A stretch of 64,000 nt of DNA. Source: Rubrivirga sp. SAORIC476 (GTDB lineage: Bacteria > Bacteroidota > Rhodothermia > Rhodothermales > Rubricoccaceae). The notes beneath the pieces are model-generated. The model saw nothing but the letters and a program-made list of their open reading frames with translations, ran no database searches and had not been told where the DNA came from. The stretch is from the NCBI RefSeq assembly GCF_002283555.1, contig NZ_MVOI01000003.1, positions 1,104,798-1,168,797 of the forward strand. The letters are read 5' to 3'. Below, in pieces: positions 16,604-24,856 of the stretch (positions are counted from its first letter, which is position 1; each line of letters begins with the position of its first letter). The position numbers and the translations under genes were made by a program.

Positions 16604-17539
16604 ATGGCCTTCCTCCTCGATCACCTGACCGCCATCCTGGTGGGGTCCCTCCTGCTGGTCGGGCTCCTGTTCATCCAGCAGCGCAACAGCACCTCGGCCG
16701 TCGAGTCGACGATTCGGTACCAGACCGAGTCCCAGGCGACCGCGTTCGTGGAGACGCTCGCCCGCGACCTCGAGAACGCACGGACGCGCGACCAGTCGCG
16801 GACGGCCCTGGGCCCCTACGAGGCCGACTCCCTCGGCGGCTCGACCGTCCGCTCGCTCGGCCTGCACCTCTTTCCGGGCACCGCCGACACCGAGTGGATC
16901 CAGTTCGTGACCCTCGCCGACCCGGAGGCCAGCGCCGACGACGACGCCACGACCACCTCCGACCTGATCGCGGTGGCCTACCGCATGGAGCCGACCGGCG
17001 AGCAGGTCACGGCCAGCGGCCAGATCCGCAACCTCCACCGCATCGTCCGCTACGTGTACGACGGGACCGGCACCGGCACCGGGTCCTGGCTGCCCGAGGG
17101 GGCCAGCCCGCCCACCGTGGTCGGGTTCCGGGTGAACGCGCTCCCCGGCGGCACGAGCGGCCGCATCACGACGCTGCCGCCTCGCGTGGACCTGACGGTC
17201 GAGATGGCCTTCGAGACGCCCAGCCGCCGCGCGGCGGACCAGACCTCGCGAGCCGAGAACGGCCTCACGCGCCAGGGGGCGACGGCGCGCATCTACGCCG
17301 CTGGCACCGGCAACCTGTCGCTGCCGCCGTCCCAGGGCAGCACCCTGATCCCCCGCGTGCCGTGGGTCCCGGCGGTCCCGCCGCCGCCGCCGCCCTCGCC
17401 GCCGCCGCCGGGTGGTCCCGGCCCGGGCACCCCGACTCCGCCGCCGCCGCCGCCGCCGGGCCCGAGCACCCCGCCGCCGCCGCCGACCCCGGCGCCCCCT
17501 CCCTTCGACACGACCGGCACCAGTGCCGGCGGCCTCTAG
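16604..17539 (+). CDS. Pilin-like protein with proline tail, cassette A gene 2 (PilW-like)
   Basis: The 311-residue protein starts MAFLLDHLTAILVGSLLLVG with a membrane helix at about 8-25, a stalk helix to about 70 (ATAFVETLARDLENARTR) and a beta-rich domain, as in PilW/GspJ minor pilins but without the prepilin cleavage motif. From about residue 258 it turns into a proline-rich tail of PPPPPP blocks with Gly, Ser and Thr. The paralogue at 20438 has the same N-terminus (MTFLLDNLTAIVVG) but a glycine-rich tail instead. The tail may span or stiffen a linker at the cell surface. It starts four bases after gene 1 and ends 12 bases before gene 3. Confidence 0.7.
   Translation: MAFLLDHLTAILVGSLLLVGLLFIQQRNSTSAVESTIRYQTESQATAFVETLARDLENARTRDQSRTALGPYEADSLGGSTVRSLGLHLFPGTADTEWIQFVTLADPEASADDDATTTSDLIAVAYRMEPTGEQVTASGQIRNLHRIVRYVYDGTGTGTGSWLPEGASPPTVVGFRVNALPGGTSGRITTLPPRVDLTVEMAFETPSRRAADQTSRAENGLTRQGATARIYAAGTGNLSLPPSQGSTLIPRVPWVPAVPPPPPPSPPPPGGPGPGTPTPPPPPPPGPSTPPPPPTPAPPPFDTTGTSAGGL
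17379..17505 (+). repeat. Proline-rich coding repeat
   Basis: CCG-rich runs encode blocks of five to seven prolines separated by Ser, Gly or Thr at the C-terminus of cassette A gene 2. At the same place in the paralogue there is a glycine repeat. Confidence 0.8.
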
Positions 17540-17551
17540 ACCTCTCCTTCC

Positions 17552-19609
17552 ATGGGACGCGCCCTTCTGATCATCGTCCTTGCTGCCGTCCTCGGCGGGA
17601 GTTACCTCACCATCAACTCGCTGAGCGCGCGCAACGAGACGCTCGGGCGCCGCTCGGGCGCCCAGGCGACCATGCTCGCCCGGCAGATCTCAGAGAGCGG
17701 CATGGCCATCGCCCTGTCGGAGGTGACCCAGTACGATGGGTTCTCGAACGACGGCCTCTTCCCGAGTGAGCGCGACTACAACGACGGGACGATCCGCTTC
17801 GAGTCCTACGACGACTCGCTGACCCCGTCGACGCCCAACGGGCAGCGCATTTCGGTGCGGGTGAGCGGCGAGTTCGGCGGCGCGACGCACCGCCTCGCGA
17901 GCGTCTACGAGCTCGACCCGATGGACTTCCCCGGCCCGGTCTGGCTGGACGTGCCCCACGCCGTCGCCGCGGTCCACGCCAACGCCGAGCTGTCCGGCGG
18001 CGACTTCGGCTACACGCCGCAGGTGGACCCCCAGAAGTACAATGACCTGGAGATCTCGGAGTTCGGCTTCACGCTCGACGGCGTCCGGGCGGCGTTCGCC
18101 GGTGCCTCCGACGTGGTCGCCCCGGGCGCGTCGCTCCCGGCCTGGGACATGGGCGGCACCACCAACGACGGCAAAGGCCGCACCGCCGACCTCGGCGCGG
18201 GCGTGACCACGGCCGACGGCCTGTACTACGCGCTCCGCAACGCCGTCGACACAAGCGACGGCGACCAGGTGATGGCGGGCGGCCTGACGGTCACGGGCTC
18301 GCAGACGCTCGGCACCGCGCCGCAGTCGATCACGCGCATCGAGGGCCCGCTCACGGTCGGCCCCGGCGCCCGCCTCTCCGGCGAGGGCGCGCTCCTGATC
18401 GAGGGCGACCTCGTGGTGCGCGGCCGGCTCGACTGGGACGGCCTCGTCGTCGTCCGCACCGAGGCGGACCACCTGACCGTGGACCTCACCGGCCCGACCA
18501 CCATCGACGGCGCGCTGGTGGTGGCGCAGGAGGCCTACCCGCCGGGCGGCCACAGCGACCTGACCGTCTTCCGCCAGCCCGACGGCAACTGGACCAAGGC
18601 CTGGGGCCGCCGTGAGGCCGGGCCGGGCGCCCTCCACGCGACGCCGCGCGGCCTCACGCCCGAGTGGCCCTTCTGGAACCACATCCACAAGTTCGACCAC
18701 CCCACCCCGGGCGACGTCGACTACACCAACCGACGCCGCGGCGAGATCCACCTCGTCGACGACGACGCGGGCGATCCGCAGGAGAGCTACACCGGCCTCC
18801 GCGAACTGCTCGACCACCTCGGCTCGACGCCCGTCCAGGTCGAGTTCGCCAACGTCGGCGCCAACGGCCAGTCCATCGTCGAGGTGGAGGTCGACGGCGA
18901 GACGCCGATGCAGCGCGGCCTGAACCTGGGCTTCGCCGGGACCGACCTCCAGGGCGCGACCCGGTACCGCTCGAAGACGTTCCCGGCCGAGGACCTGGAG
19001 CGGCTCGTGATCCGGCCGCAGAGCCTCCGGTCGTTCCAGAAGCTCTGGGACTCGGCGGGCGTCTGCTCCGAGTCGCCGATCCCCGAGTGGCCCGTCTGCG
19101 TGGGCCTCCACCGCAACGACCGCGAGGGCGCGCTGACGGTCCGCATCCGGCGGGCCAGCGGCGGCGTGGCGCTCTACGAAGCGGCGGTCTACTGGCACAT
19201 GCAGGTCGGCTCGGAGGAGGCCCAGTACCAGGCCGAGTTGGACGCCTGGCGCACGGGCGTCAGCGACGGCTCCATCCCCTTCGGCACGGACCTCACGATG
19301 GGCCCGAACACGGCCATCACCTACGAGCTCGGCCCCGTCGTCTCGCTCGCCGAGAAGGTCGGGTTCGACGGCAACGAGGTGGTCCACGTCTCGACCGAAA
19401 GCAGCCTCGACGAGGCGCCCCGCGCCTCGGCCGGCCGGCCGTCGGCCCCTCCCACGACGCCCACGCCCGGCAACCCCGACCCGGACGGCGACGGACTGGT
19501 GGAGGTGTGCCACATGCCGGGCACCGGGGCCGAGAGCGACCTCGTCGTGAGCGTCCTCTCGATCGCGATCCACCTCGGACACGGCGACCCGTTCGGGACC
19601 TGCACGTAG
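17552..19609 (+). CDS. Large membrane-anchored exoprotein, cassette A gene 3 (PilX-like N-terminus)
   Basis: The 685-residue protein begins MGRALLIIVLAAVLGGSYLT, a membrane helix, followed by a stalk helix (about 33-60, AQATMLARQISESGMAIALS) as in PilX-type proteins. A large beta domain follows, with marks shared with the paralogue at 21468: PGPVWLDVPHA near 130, a repetitive segment GALLIEGDLVVRGRLDW near 285, AYPPGGHSDLTVFR near 325 and AAVYWHMQVG near 545. A Thr/Pro linker (about 628-645) leads to a C-terminal motif with C653 and H654, then HLGHGD and C684. That Cys/His pattern recurs three times in the paralogue. It is the last gene of cassette A, followed by a hairpin. Function unknown; a tip or structural subunit of a surface fibre is my best guess. 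Confidence 0.72.
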   Translation: MGRALLIIVLAAVLGGSYLTINSLSARNETLGRRSGAQATMLARQISESGMAIALSEVTQYDGFSNDGLFPSERDYNDGTIRFESYDDSLTPSTPNGQRISVRVSGEFGGATHRLASVYELDPMDFPGPVWLDVPHAVAAVHANAELSGGDFGYTPQVDPQKYNDLEISEFGFTLDGVRAAFAGASDVVAPGASLPAWDMGGTTNDGKGRTADLGAGVTTADGLYYALRNAVDTSDGDQVMAGGLTVTGSQTLGTAPQSITRIEGPLTVGPGARLSGEGALLIEGDLVVRGRLDWDGLVVVRTEADHLTVDLTGPTTIDGALVVAQEAYPPGGHSDLTVFRQPDGNWTKAWGRREAGPGALHATPRGLTPEWPFWNHIHKFDHPTPGDVDYTNRRRGEIHLVDDDAGDPQESYTGLRELLDHLGSTPVQVEFANVGANGQSIVEVEVDGETPMQRGLNLGFAGTDLQGATRYRSKTFPAEDLERLVIRPQSLRSFQKLWDSAGVCSESPIPEWPVCVGLHRNDREGALTVRIRRASGGVALYEAAVYWHMQVGSEEAQYQAELDAWRTGVSDGSIPFGTDLTMGPNTAITYELGPVVSLAEKVGFDGNEVVHVSTESSLDEAPRASAGRPSAPPTTPTPGNPDPDGDGLVEVCHMPGTGAESDLVVSVLSIAIHLGHGDPFGTCT

Positions 19610-19630
19610 TCTCCGAGCCGCCTCGTTTTC

Positions 19631-19666
19631 CCACGCCGCCGTGTCCCTCTGGATGCGGCGGCGTGG
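19631..19666 (+). terminator. Hairpin after cassette A
   Basis: CCACGCCGCCG (19631-19641) pairs perfectly with CGGCGGCGTGG (19656-19666) across a 14-base loop, 21 bases past the gene 3 stop. No T run follows, so termination strength is uncertain. Confidence 0.55.
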
Positions 19667-19907
19667 CCGTTCAGGGCGGGTCCGCTTCGAAGCCGGGCAG
19701 GGGTGCCGGTACAAAGCACACAGAGAGAGGTAACCCGCTCCCGCTCAGTCACTTTCCCCCTCGAAGGGGAGAGGGCGCCCGGAGACTACCCAGCGGCCTG
19801 GTGGAACCGAATCGCTCCATCTCGGCGCAGAATTGTGGTTGCACGCCGGAGCGCCGACGCGGGCACGGAAGTCGCGAGGGCATAGGACTGCCCCGGCTCC
19901 CTCCTCC
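19667..19907 (+). promoter_or_regulatory. Leader region of cassette B
   Basis: This gap lies between the cassette A hairpin and cassette B. It contains a near-palindrome TCCCCCTCGAAGGGGA at 19755-19770 (pattern TCCCCnTCGAnGGGGA) and a less GC-rich stretch near 19825-19850. A separate promoter for cassette B is plausible. No clear TTTG or TAnnTTTG pair was found. Confidence 0.3.
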
Positions 19908-20441
19908 ATGCCTCAGACGCTCCTCGCCATCGCGGCCATCTTCTGCTTCGGGCTGCTCGCCCTCGGGCGGCAGCGGCACGATAACGACCTCACGCGGCAC
20001 ACGATCGCGATGGAGGCGGAGCTTGCTGCCGTGGACGCGGCCACGGCGCGGATGACGGCCATCGAGCGGCTGGCCTTCGACGAGGAGGACATCGACCGGA
20101 CCGGCATCCGGGCGCAGCCATCCTCGACGCCCCTCGGGCCCGACGGCGGCGAGACCTCCCCGGCCGACTTCGACGACGTGGACGACTGGGCGGGCAGCGA
20201 CGCCACCACCGACGTGCCTGTCGGCGCGGGCTCGCTCCGCTTCCGCACGACTGTGCGCGTCCGCTACGTGAACAACCTCGCGCCGACCACGCCCTCCGCC
20301 AGCGCGACGCTGACCAAGGAGATCCTCGTCAGCGTGGTGGAAGTGCCCGAGGGCACCATGGACCGGGCCCCAGCCGAGGCGTCGCTCCGCCGCGTGGTCA
20401 CGCCCGCCGGCATCGCCTCCCGCACCCCGCCGTCCCCATGA
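19908..20441 (+). CDS. Pilin-like protein, cassette B gene 1 (PilV/MshD-like)
   Basis: The 177-residue protein is the paralogue of the gene at 16072. Both begin MPQTLLA(L/I)AAI with a membrane helix, then a charged stalk, then a DDVDD motif (FDDVDDW at 88-94), then a beta domain ending in a basic stretch and VVTP. Here the stalk is more polar (RQRHDNDLTRHT). No prepilin peptidase site is visible. The stop overlaps the start of gene 2 (ATGA), a tighter link than the four-base gap in cassette A. Same inferred role as its paralogue. Confidence 0.7.
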   Translation: MPQTLLAIAAIFCFGLLALGRQRHDNDLTRHTIAMEAELAAVDAATARMTAIERLAFDEEDIDRTGIRAQPSSTPLGPDGGETSPADFDDVDDWAGSDATTDVPVGAGSLRFRTTVRVRYVNNLAPTTPSASATLTKEILVSVVEVPEGTMDRAPAEASLRRVVTPAGIASRTPPSP

Positions 20442-21406
20442 CGTTCCTCCTCGACAACCTGACGGCCATCGTCGTCGGCACCGTGCTGATCGGCGCGCTG
20501 TTCGTGCTCCAGCAGCGCGGGCAGCAGACCGCCGTGGCGGCCGTCCAGCTCCAGCAGGCGCAGACGCAGGCCAACACCTTCACCACGACCGTCGAGCGGG
20601 AGTTGGAGAACGCACGCAGCCGCGCCGAGACGGAGCGGATTTACCAGGTCGCGTCCGGCGCGAGCCGCTTCGGCACGGACCGCTACCGCTTCGGCATCCG
20701 TCAGGCGACTGCCTCCGACGGCACGGTCTACACGAGCCAGCTCGTCTTCCCGACCCACAGCGACCCGGACGCCCTCGACGCCTCGCCGATCCAGACGGTG
20801 ATCTACGAGGTGACCGAGACCGCCGGGACCGCACGCGTGGACAACCGCGACCGGCCACTGCTCGAGGTGGCCCGGTTCGAGTTTCCACGCGGCGGCCCGC
20901 TCCGCCGGACGGGCGTCTACACCCGCATCGTGGACTTCGACGTGACGGCGTTCGCCGCCGACGGCACCGAGGTCACGGCGCAGGCCCAGATGGCCGAGAC
21001 GCCGGTCCGCGTCCACGTCGAACTCCGCTTCGCGCCCGACGTGGTGAGGCAGCAGACCAGCGATCAGGCCCGGGACATGGTCACCTCGACCCGCCTCGCC
21101 CGCACCGCGCGCGTGACCGGCGCGCTGGCTCAGACCGGCGACGCGCCCGTGGACGCCACCCTCCCGGGCGGCCTCCCGCCGCTCCTGCCCGGCGACCCTG
21201 GCTTCGTGGCGGGGTCGTCGCCCTCCTCTGCGCCTCCCCCGACCACGGGCGGCGGCGGCCAGGGCGGCTCCGGTGGCCAGGGCGGCTCCGGCGGCCACGG
21301 CGGCTCCGGCGGCCACGGCGGCCACGGCGGCTCCGGCGGCCAGGGCAGCGGCGGCGGCCAGGGCGGCTCCGGCGGCCAGGGCGGCTCCGGCGGCATCGGT
21401 ACCTGA
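20438..21406 (+). CDS. Pilin-like protein with glycine tail, cassette B gene 2 (PilW-like)
   Basis: The 322-residue protein is the paralogue of the gene at 16604: N-terminal membrane helix in MTFLLDNLTAIVVGTVLIGA, stalk helix with TVERELENARSRAE (about 48-61), beta domain to about 265. From about residue 270 it becomes a repeat of GGSGGQ and GGSGGH units to the end. Glycine-rich tails of this kind are flexible and can be adhesive or carry a domain away from the membrane. The contrast with the proline tail of the paralogue means the tail type changed while the core was kept. It precedes gene 3 by 61 bases. Confidence 0.7.
   Translation: MTFLLDNLTAIVVGTVLIGALFVLQQRGQQTAVAAVQLQQAQTQANTFTTTVERELENARSRAETERIYQVASGASRFGTDRYRFGIRQATASDGTVYTSQLVFPTHSDPDALDASPIQTVIYEVTETAGTARVDNRDRPLLEVARFEFPRGGPLRRTGVYTRIVDFDVTAFAADGTEVTAQAQMAETPVRVHVELRFAPDVVRQQTSDQARDMVTSTRLARTARVTGALAQTGDAPVDATLPGGLPPLLPGDPGFVAGSSPSSAPPPTTGGGGQGGSGGQGGSGGHGGSGGHGGHGGSGGQGSGGGQGGSGGQGGSGGIGT
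21247..21394 (+). repeat. Glycine-rich coding repeat
   Basis: An 18-bp unit (GGCGGCTCCGGCGGCCAG or CAC for the last codon) repeats about eight times with small deletions, encoding GGSGGQ or GGSGGH. Length change by slippage is likely between strains. Confidence 0.85.
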
Positions 21407-21467
21407 CCGCGCCGTTCAGCCCCACGGCCCACCCCTTTCGTTCACAGTCTCGACCCTCCCCAAACCC

Positions 21468-23846
21468 ATGGGACGCTATCTCCTTTTCCTCGTCCTCGCT
21501 GCCGTCGTCGGCGGCGGCCTGCTCACGCTCAGCATGCGAGGCACGCTCTCGGGCTCCCTCCAGCAGCACGCTGAAACCCAGGCGGACGTGCTCGCCCGCG
21601 AGATCGCCGAGGCGGGCCAGAGCGTCGCCCTGAGCGAGATGGTCGGCGGGGGGGCCTTCCGCGACCCCACCGTCCGCCTCGGCGACTCGCAGGACTACGA
21701 GGGCGGCCAGTTCCAGATCGAGTACATCCCCGGCGCCGGCGGCGCCGAGGCCACGCTCCGGGTGACCGGCTCCCACGGCGGCGCCATCCACACCATCGAG
21801 AGCACCTACGCGATCCAGCCGCTCGACGCGCCGGGGCCGCTCTGGCTCGACGTGCCCTACGCGACCGCCTCGGCGGTCGGCGGCACGAAGATCTCGGGCA
21901 ACGGGCACGACGTGCAGTTCGACCGCCGCAAGCACGACGACCTCGAACTGGAAAGCCTCCTCCCGCTCGACGACATCGACGATGACATCGGAGCGGCCAT
22001 GGGGACCGCGCACAGCAACCTCTCGGTACCGGCCGCCGACGCCTGGGCGGGCACCGGCGGCCTCCTCGACGGCCTCAACGTGGACGACGCGGAGGGCCTC
22101 TACCAGAAGGCGCTCGGCGCCCTCGACACCGACAACGGCGACATCCGGTACGACGGCGACTGGACGGTCGGCGCCCCGGCCGCGATGGCGTCCGGTCGCG
22201 GGACGACGTTCGGCGGCGGCCCGCTCGCCACCGTGCCGATGCTGGGCGCCCGCGTGGCCACGTTCGCCTTCGCGCCCGCCGCGATGCTCCCGGCCGCCGC
22301 GGCGCCCGGCGGCACCCTCCCCGACGCCACCTTCGGCACGGCCGCCAGCGGCACCCAGATCACGCTCTTCGACGGCGACCTCACCGTCGCCGGGTCGCTC
22401 TCCGGCCACGGCGTCCTGCTGGTCGGCGGCGCGCTGACGGTGTTGCCGGGCGCCGACCTCACGTGGAACGGCATCGTGATCGTGCACGGCACCGACGCGG
22501 TGCTGCCGATCGATCTCGACGGCGTCGTGGACGTGACCGGCATGATGGTGGTCGTCCACGAGGCGTTCCCGCCGGGCGGCCACCTCGACGTGTCGGTGTA
22601 CCGCGCGCAGGCGGGCATGAACCCCGCCATCCCCAAGGGCGACGTCTCGGAGCAGCAGTACCCCTGGACGACCAAGCCGGGCTTCCCCTTCCACCAGCAC
22701 ATGCACGCCTTCGACATCACGCCGGCGTCCGCGCCGCGAGGCGACCGGGTGTTCTTCACCGAGAGCGGCGTCGGCCGGCACGAGAGCGTGGTCCAGTTCA
22801 AGGAGTTCCTGTCGCGCTTCGGCGCCACGCCGGTCTACCTGACCTTCGGCAACCCGCAGAACGACGGGCACTCGCGCTTCCGGCTGGACGTCGCCGGCGC
22901 CGACGGCACCGAGGGCGTGTTGAAGCGCTCCGTGCAGGCGGGCTTCGGCCGCTTCGCGGCGGCGGGCAACGACCTGCGCACGAAGTCCTTCCCCGCCAAC
23001 GCGCTCCGCGCCTTCGACGTGGACGTGCTGAGCCTGCGCGCCCTCAAGAAGGGCTTCGACGACCCCGCGTGCGTCGAGTGGCCCATCTGCATCGGGCAGG
23101 ACTGGAACCGCCGCGGCGCCCTCGCGGTGCGCGTCCACCGCGCCAGCGACGACGCGCGGCTCTACGAGTCGACCCTCTACTGGCACATGCGGACCGACGA
23201 GATCGCGACGCACGCCGCCGAGGAGGAGGCGTGGCGCACCAAGATCCGCAACGGCGAGGCGTTCGGCGCACACCTGAGCTTCGGCCCGGATGTCACGCTG
23301 ACGTTCGACATCCGCGAGGTCGCCGAGCTGTCGGAGCGGCTCAACTTCGACGGCACCCAGGTGGTGCTCGTGTCCTCTTCGACGTCGCACAAGACGGCCG
23401 CGGAGATGCGGGCCGGAGACGGCTCGGGCTCGAACGCCGTCTGCCACGTCTCTGCGAGTGGGAACCAGAACACGCTCACCCTGGACGCGAGCAGCTTGCA
23501 GAACCACCTCGCCCACGGCGACCTGCCCGGTGTCTGCCAGTTGCCCCCGGGCTGCGCGTCGCCCGGCGACCAGGTCCAGATCTGCAACAAGCCCAACGGT
23601 CAGGGCATCTGGCGCGATCGAACGGTCGACTGCGACAAGGTCCAGAATCACCTCAACCACGGGTGCCGCCTGGGCACGTGTGAGGCCAACGGCCTGCCCA
23701 CCACGGCGCCTCCGGGCGGCGGCAACGCCACCGTGACGATCTGCCTGCTGGGCGCCGAGATCCAGATCAGCACGTCCGCCCTGGACGGCTACCTCGCCCT
23801 CGGGGCCACGGTCGGCTCGTGCTCCGGCGGCTCCGGCGGCTCGTGA
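21468..23846 (+). CDS. Large membrane-anchored exoprotein, cassette B gene 3 (PilX-like N-terminus)
   Basis: The 792-residue protein is the paralogue of the gene at 17552. It begins MGRYLLFLVLAAVVGGGLLT (membrane helix) with a stalk helix (ETQADVLAREIAEAGQSVAL). Shared blocks include PGPLWLDVPYA near 123, GVLLVGGALTVLPGADLTWNG near 320, AFPPGGHLDVSVYR near 365 and STLYWHMRTD near 570. The C-terminus holds three Cys/His copies: C659 to C690 with HLAHGD, C706 to C738 with HLNHG, and a decayed third, C759 to C785, without His. It then ends in GGSGGS. The start ATG at 21468 gives the same N-terminus as its paralogue. A surface or periplasmic structural role is inferred; no enzyme motif was recognised. 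Confidence 0.72.
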   Translation: MGRYLLFLVLAAVVGGGLLTLSMRGTLSGSLQQHAETQADVLAREIAEAGQSVALSEMVGGGAFRDPTVRLGDSQDYEGGQFQIEYIPGAGGAEATLRVTGSHGGAIHTIESTYAIQPLDAPGPLWLDVPYATASAVGGTKISGNGHDVQFDRRKHDDLELESLLPLDDIDDDIGAAMGTAHSNLSVPAADAWAGTGGLLDGLNVDDAEGLYQKALGALDTDNGDIRYDGDWTVGAPAAMASGRGTTFGGGPLATVPMLGARVATFAFAPAAMLPAAAAPGGTLPDATFGTAASGTQITLFDGDLTVAGSLSGHGVLLVGGALTVLPGADLTWNGIVIVHGTDAVLPIDLDGVVDVTGMMVVVHEAFPPGGHLDVSVYRAQAGMNPAIPKGDVSEQQYPWTTKPGFPFHQHMHAFDITPASAPRGDRVFFTESGVGRHESVVQFKEFLSRFGATPVYLTFGNPQNDGHSRFRLDVAGADGTEGVLKRSVQAGFGRFAAAGNDLRTKSFPANALRAFDVDVLSLRALKKGFDDPACVEWPICIGQDWNRRGALAVRVHRASDDARLYESTLYWHMRTDEIATHAAEEEAWRTKIRNGEAFGAHLSFGPDVTLTFDIREVAELSERLNFDGTQVVLVSSSTSHKTAAEMRAGDGSGSNAVCHVSASGNQNTLTLDASSLQNHLAHGDLPGVCQLPPGCASPGDQVQICNKPNGQGIWRDRTVDCDKVQNHLNHGCRLGTCEANGLPTTAPPGGGNATVTICLLGAEIQISTSALDGYLALGATVGSCSGGSGGS

Positions 23847-23904
23847 CCCAGGCGTCTCCTTCGAGCCATTAGGGACGACGGACGGTCGGCCGATACTCCG
23901 GGCC

Positions 23905-24801
23905 ATGGCGCCCGCCCCGCTCTCGTTTCCCCTCCCCGCCGCCCGGGCCCTCTCGAACCTCCGGTTCGGGATGGTCTGGGCGGCGGCGATGGTGGTCGCC
24001 CTCGACGTCTGGTTCCACCTCGGCGGCGGCGTGGCCTCCCCCGACCTCGCGGGGTGGTTCGACGCGGCGAGCGAGCGCGGGCTCGGCTCGTGGCTGTCGG
24101 TCACGCAGACGGTGCTGGTCGCCCTCACGCTGTGGGTCGTCGTCGCGGTCGTACGGCGGACCGGCGCGTCGCGGGCACGCGTGGCGGGGTGGGTCGCGCT
24201 CGCGACCTTCGTGTCGTACCTCGCCCTGGACGACGGCACCCAGATTCACGAGCGGGTGGGACGAGCCTTCGGAGCCTCGGAGGCGAGCGAGCGCGGGGTC
24301 GGGGCGGCGTTCCCGAGCTACTACTGGCAACTCGTGCTCGGGCCGGTGTTCGCGGGCGCAGGTCTGTTCATGGCCGTCTTCCTGTGGCGCGAGTTCCGGG
24401 GAAGCGATCTCTGGCGGCTCGTCGGCGGCGCGTTCGCCCTCCTGGGCACGGCCGTCGCCATCGACTTCGTCGACGGCCTCCCGGATGGGCACCCCCTCGA
24501 CCTGATCGGGCGCGTGGGGTCGATGGCCCGCGTCGAGGCGGTGGCGGAGACCTCGTTCCGCCTGCCGGGGCCCGCGGTGGTCCTCCACCTCTCGCGGATC
24601 GTGGAGGAGAGCCTCGAAATGGTGGCGATGACGCTCCTCTGGGTCGCCTTTCTGACGCACCTGACGCACCTCGCGGGGGGCCTCCTCCTGACATGGACGC
24701 CGCAGGAGCCGACTTCGTCGCGCATCCTCCGGGCCGACCTCGCCGAGCGCCTGGCGGCGACCGAGCCCGAGCGGACGGCGGCCGTGCTCGCCGAAGAGTG
24801 A
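23905..24801 (+). CDS. Multi-pass membrane protein of unknown function
   Basis: The 298-residue protein has about six hydrophobic segments (near residues 22-40, 65-85, 95-112, 140-160, 172-190 and 235-255). Two polar motifs stand out between them: LALDDGTQIHERVG (about 111-124) and RIVEESLEMVAM (about 232-243), rich in acidic and His residues that could bind a metal in or near the membrane. The last 40 residues are soluble and charged. I do not recognise the family. It is transcribed toward era, with a 55-base gap, and may share its transcript. Confidence 0.75.
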   Translation: MAPAPLSFPLPAARALSNLRFGMVWAAAMVVALDVWFHLGGGVASPDLAGWFDAASERGLGSWLSVTQTVLVALTLWVVVAVVRRTGASRARVAGWVALATFVSYLALDDGTQIHERVGRAFGASEASERGVGAAFPSYYWQLVLGPVFAGAGLFMAVFLWREFRGSDLWRLVGGAFALLGTAVAIDFVDGLPDGHPLDLIGRVGSMARVEAVAETSFRLPGPAVVLHLSRIVEESLEMVAMTLLWVAFLTHLTHLAGGLLLTWTPQEPTSSRILRADLAERLAATEPERTAAVLAEE

Positions 24802-24856
24802 CCCGCGGCGAACGGGGCACGACGTCGCGCGTTCGGATGGTTCGCCCCCGCCCCGC

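Noticed and set aside
21247-21394. Non-coding repeat array
   Set aside because: The 18-bp unit keeps the frame of the PilW-like gene and encodes a regular Gly tail.
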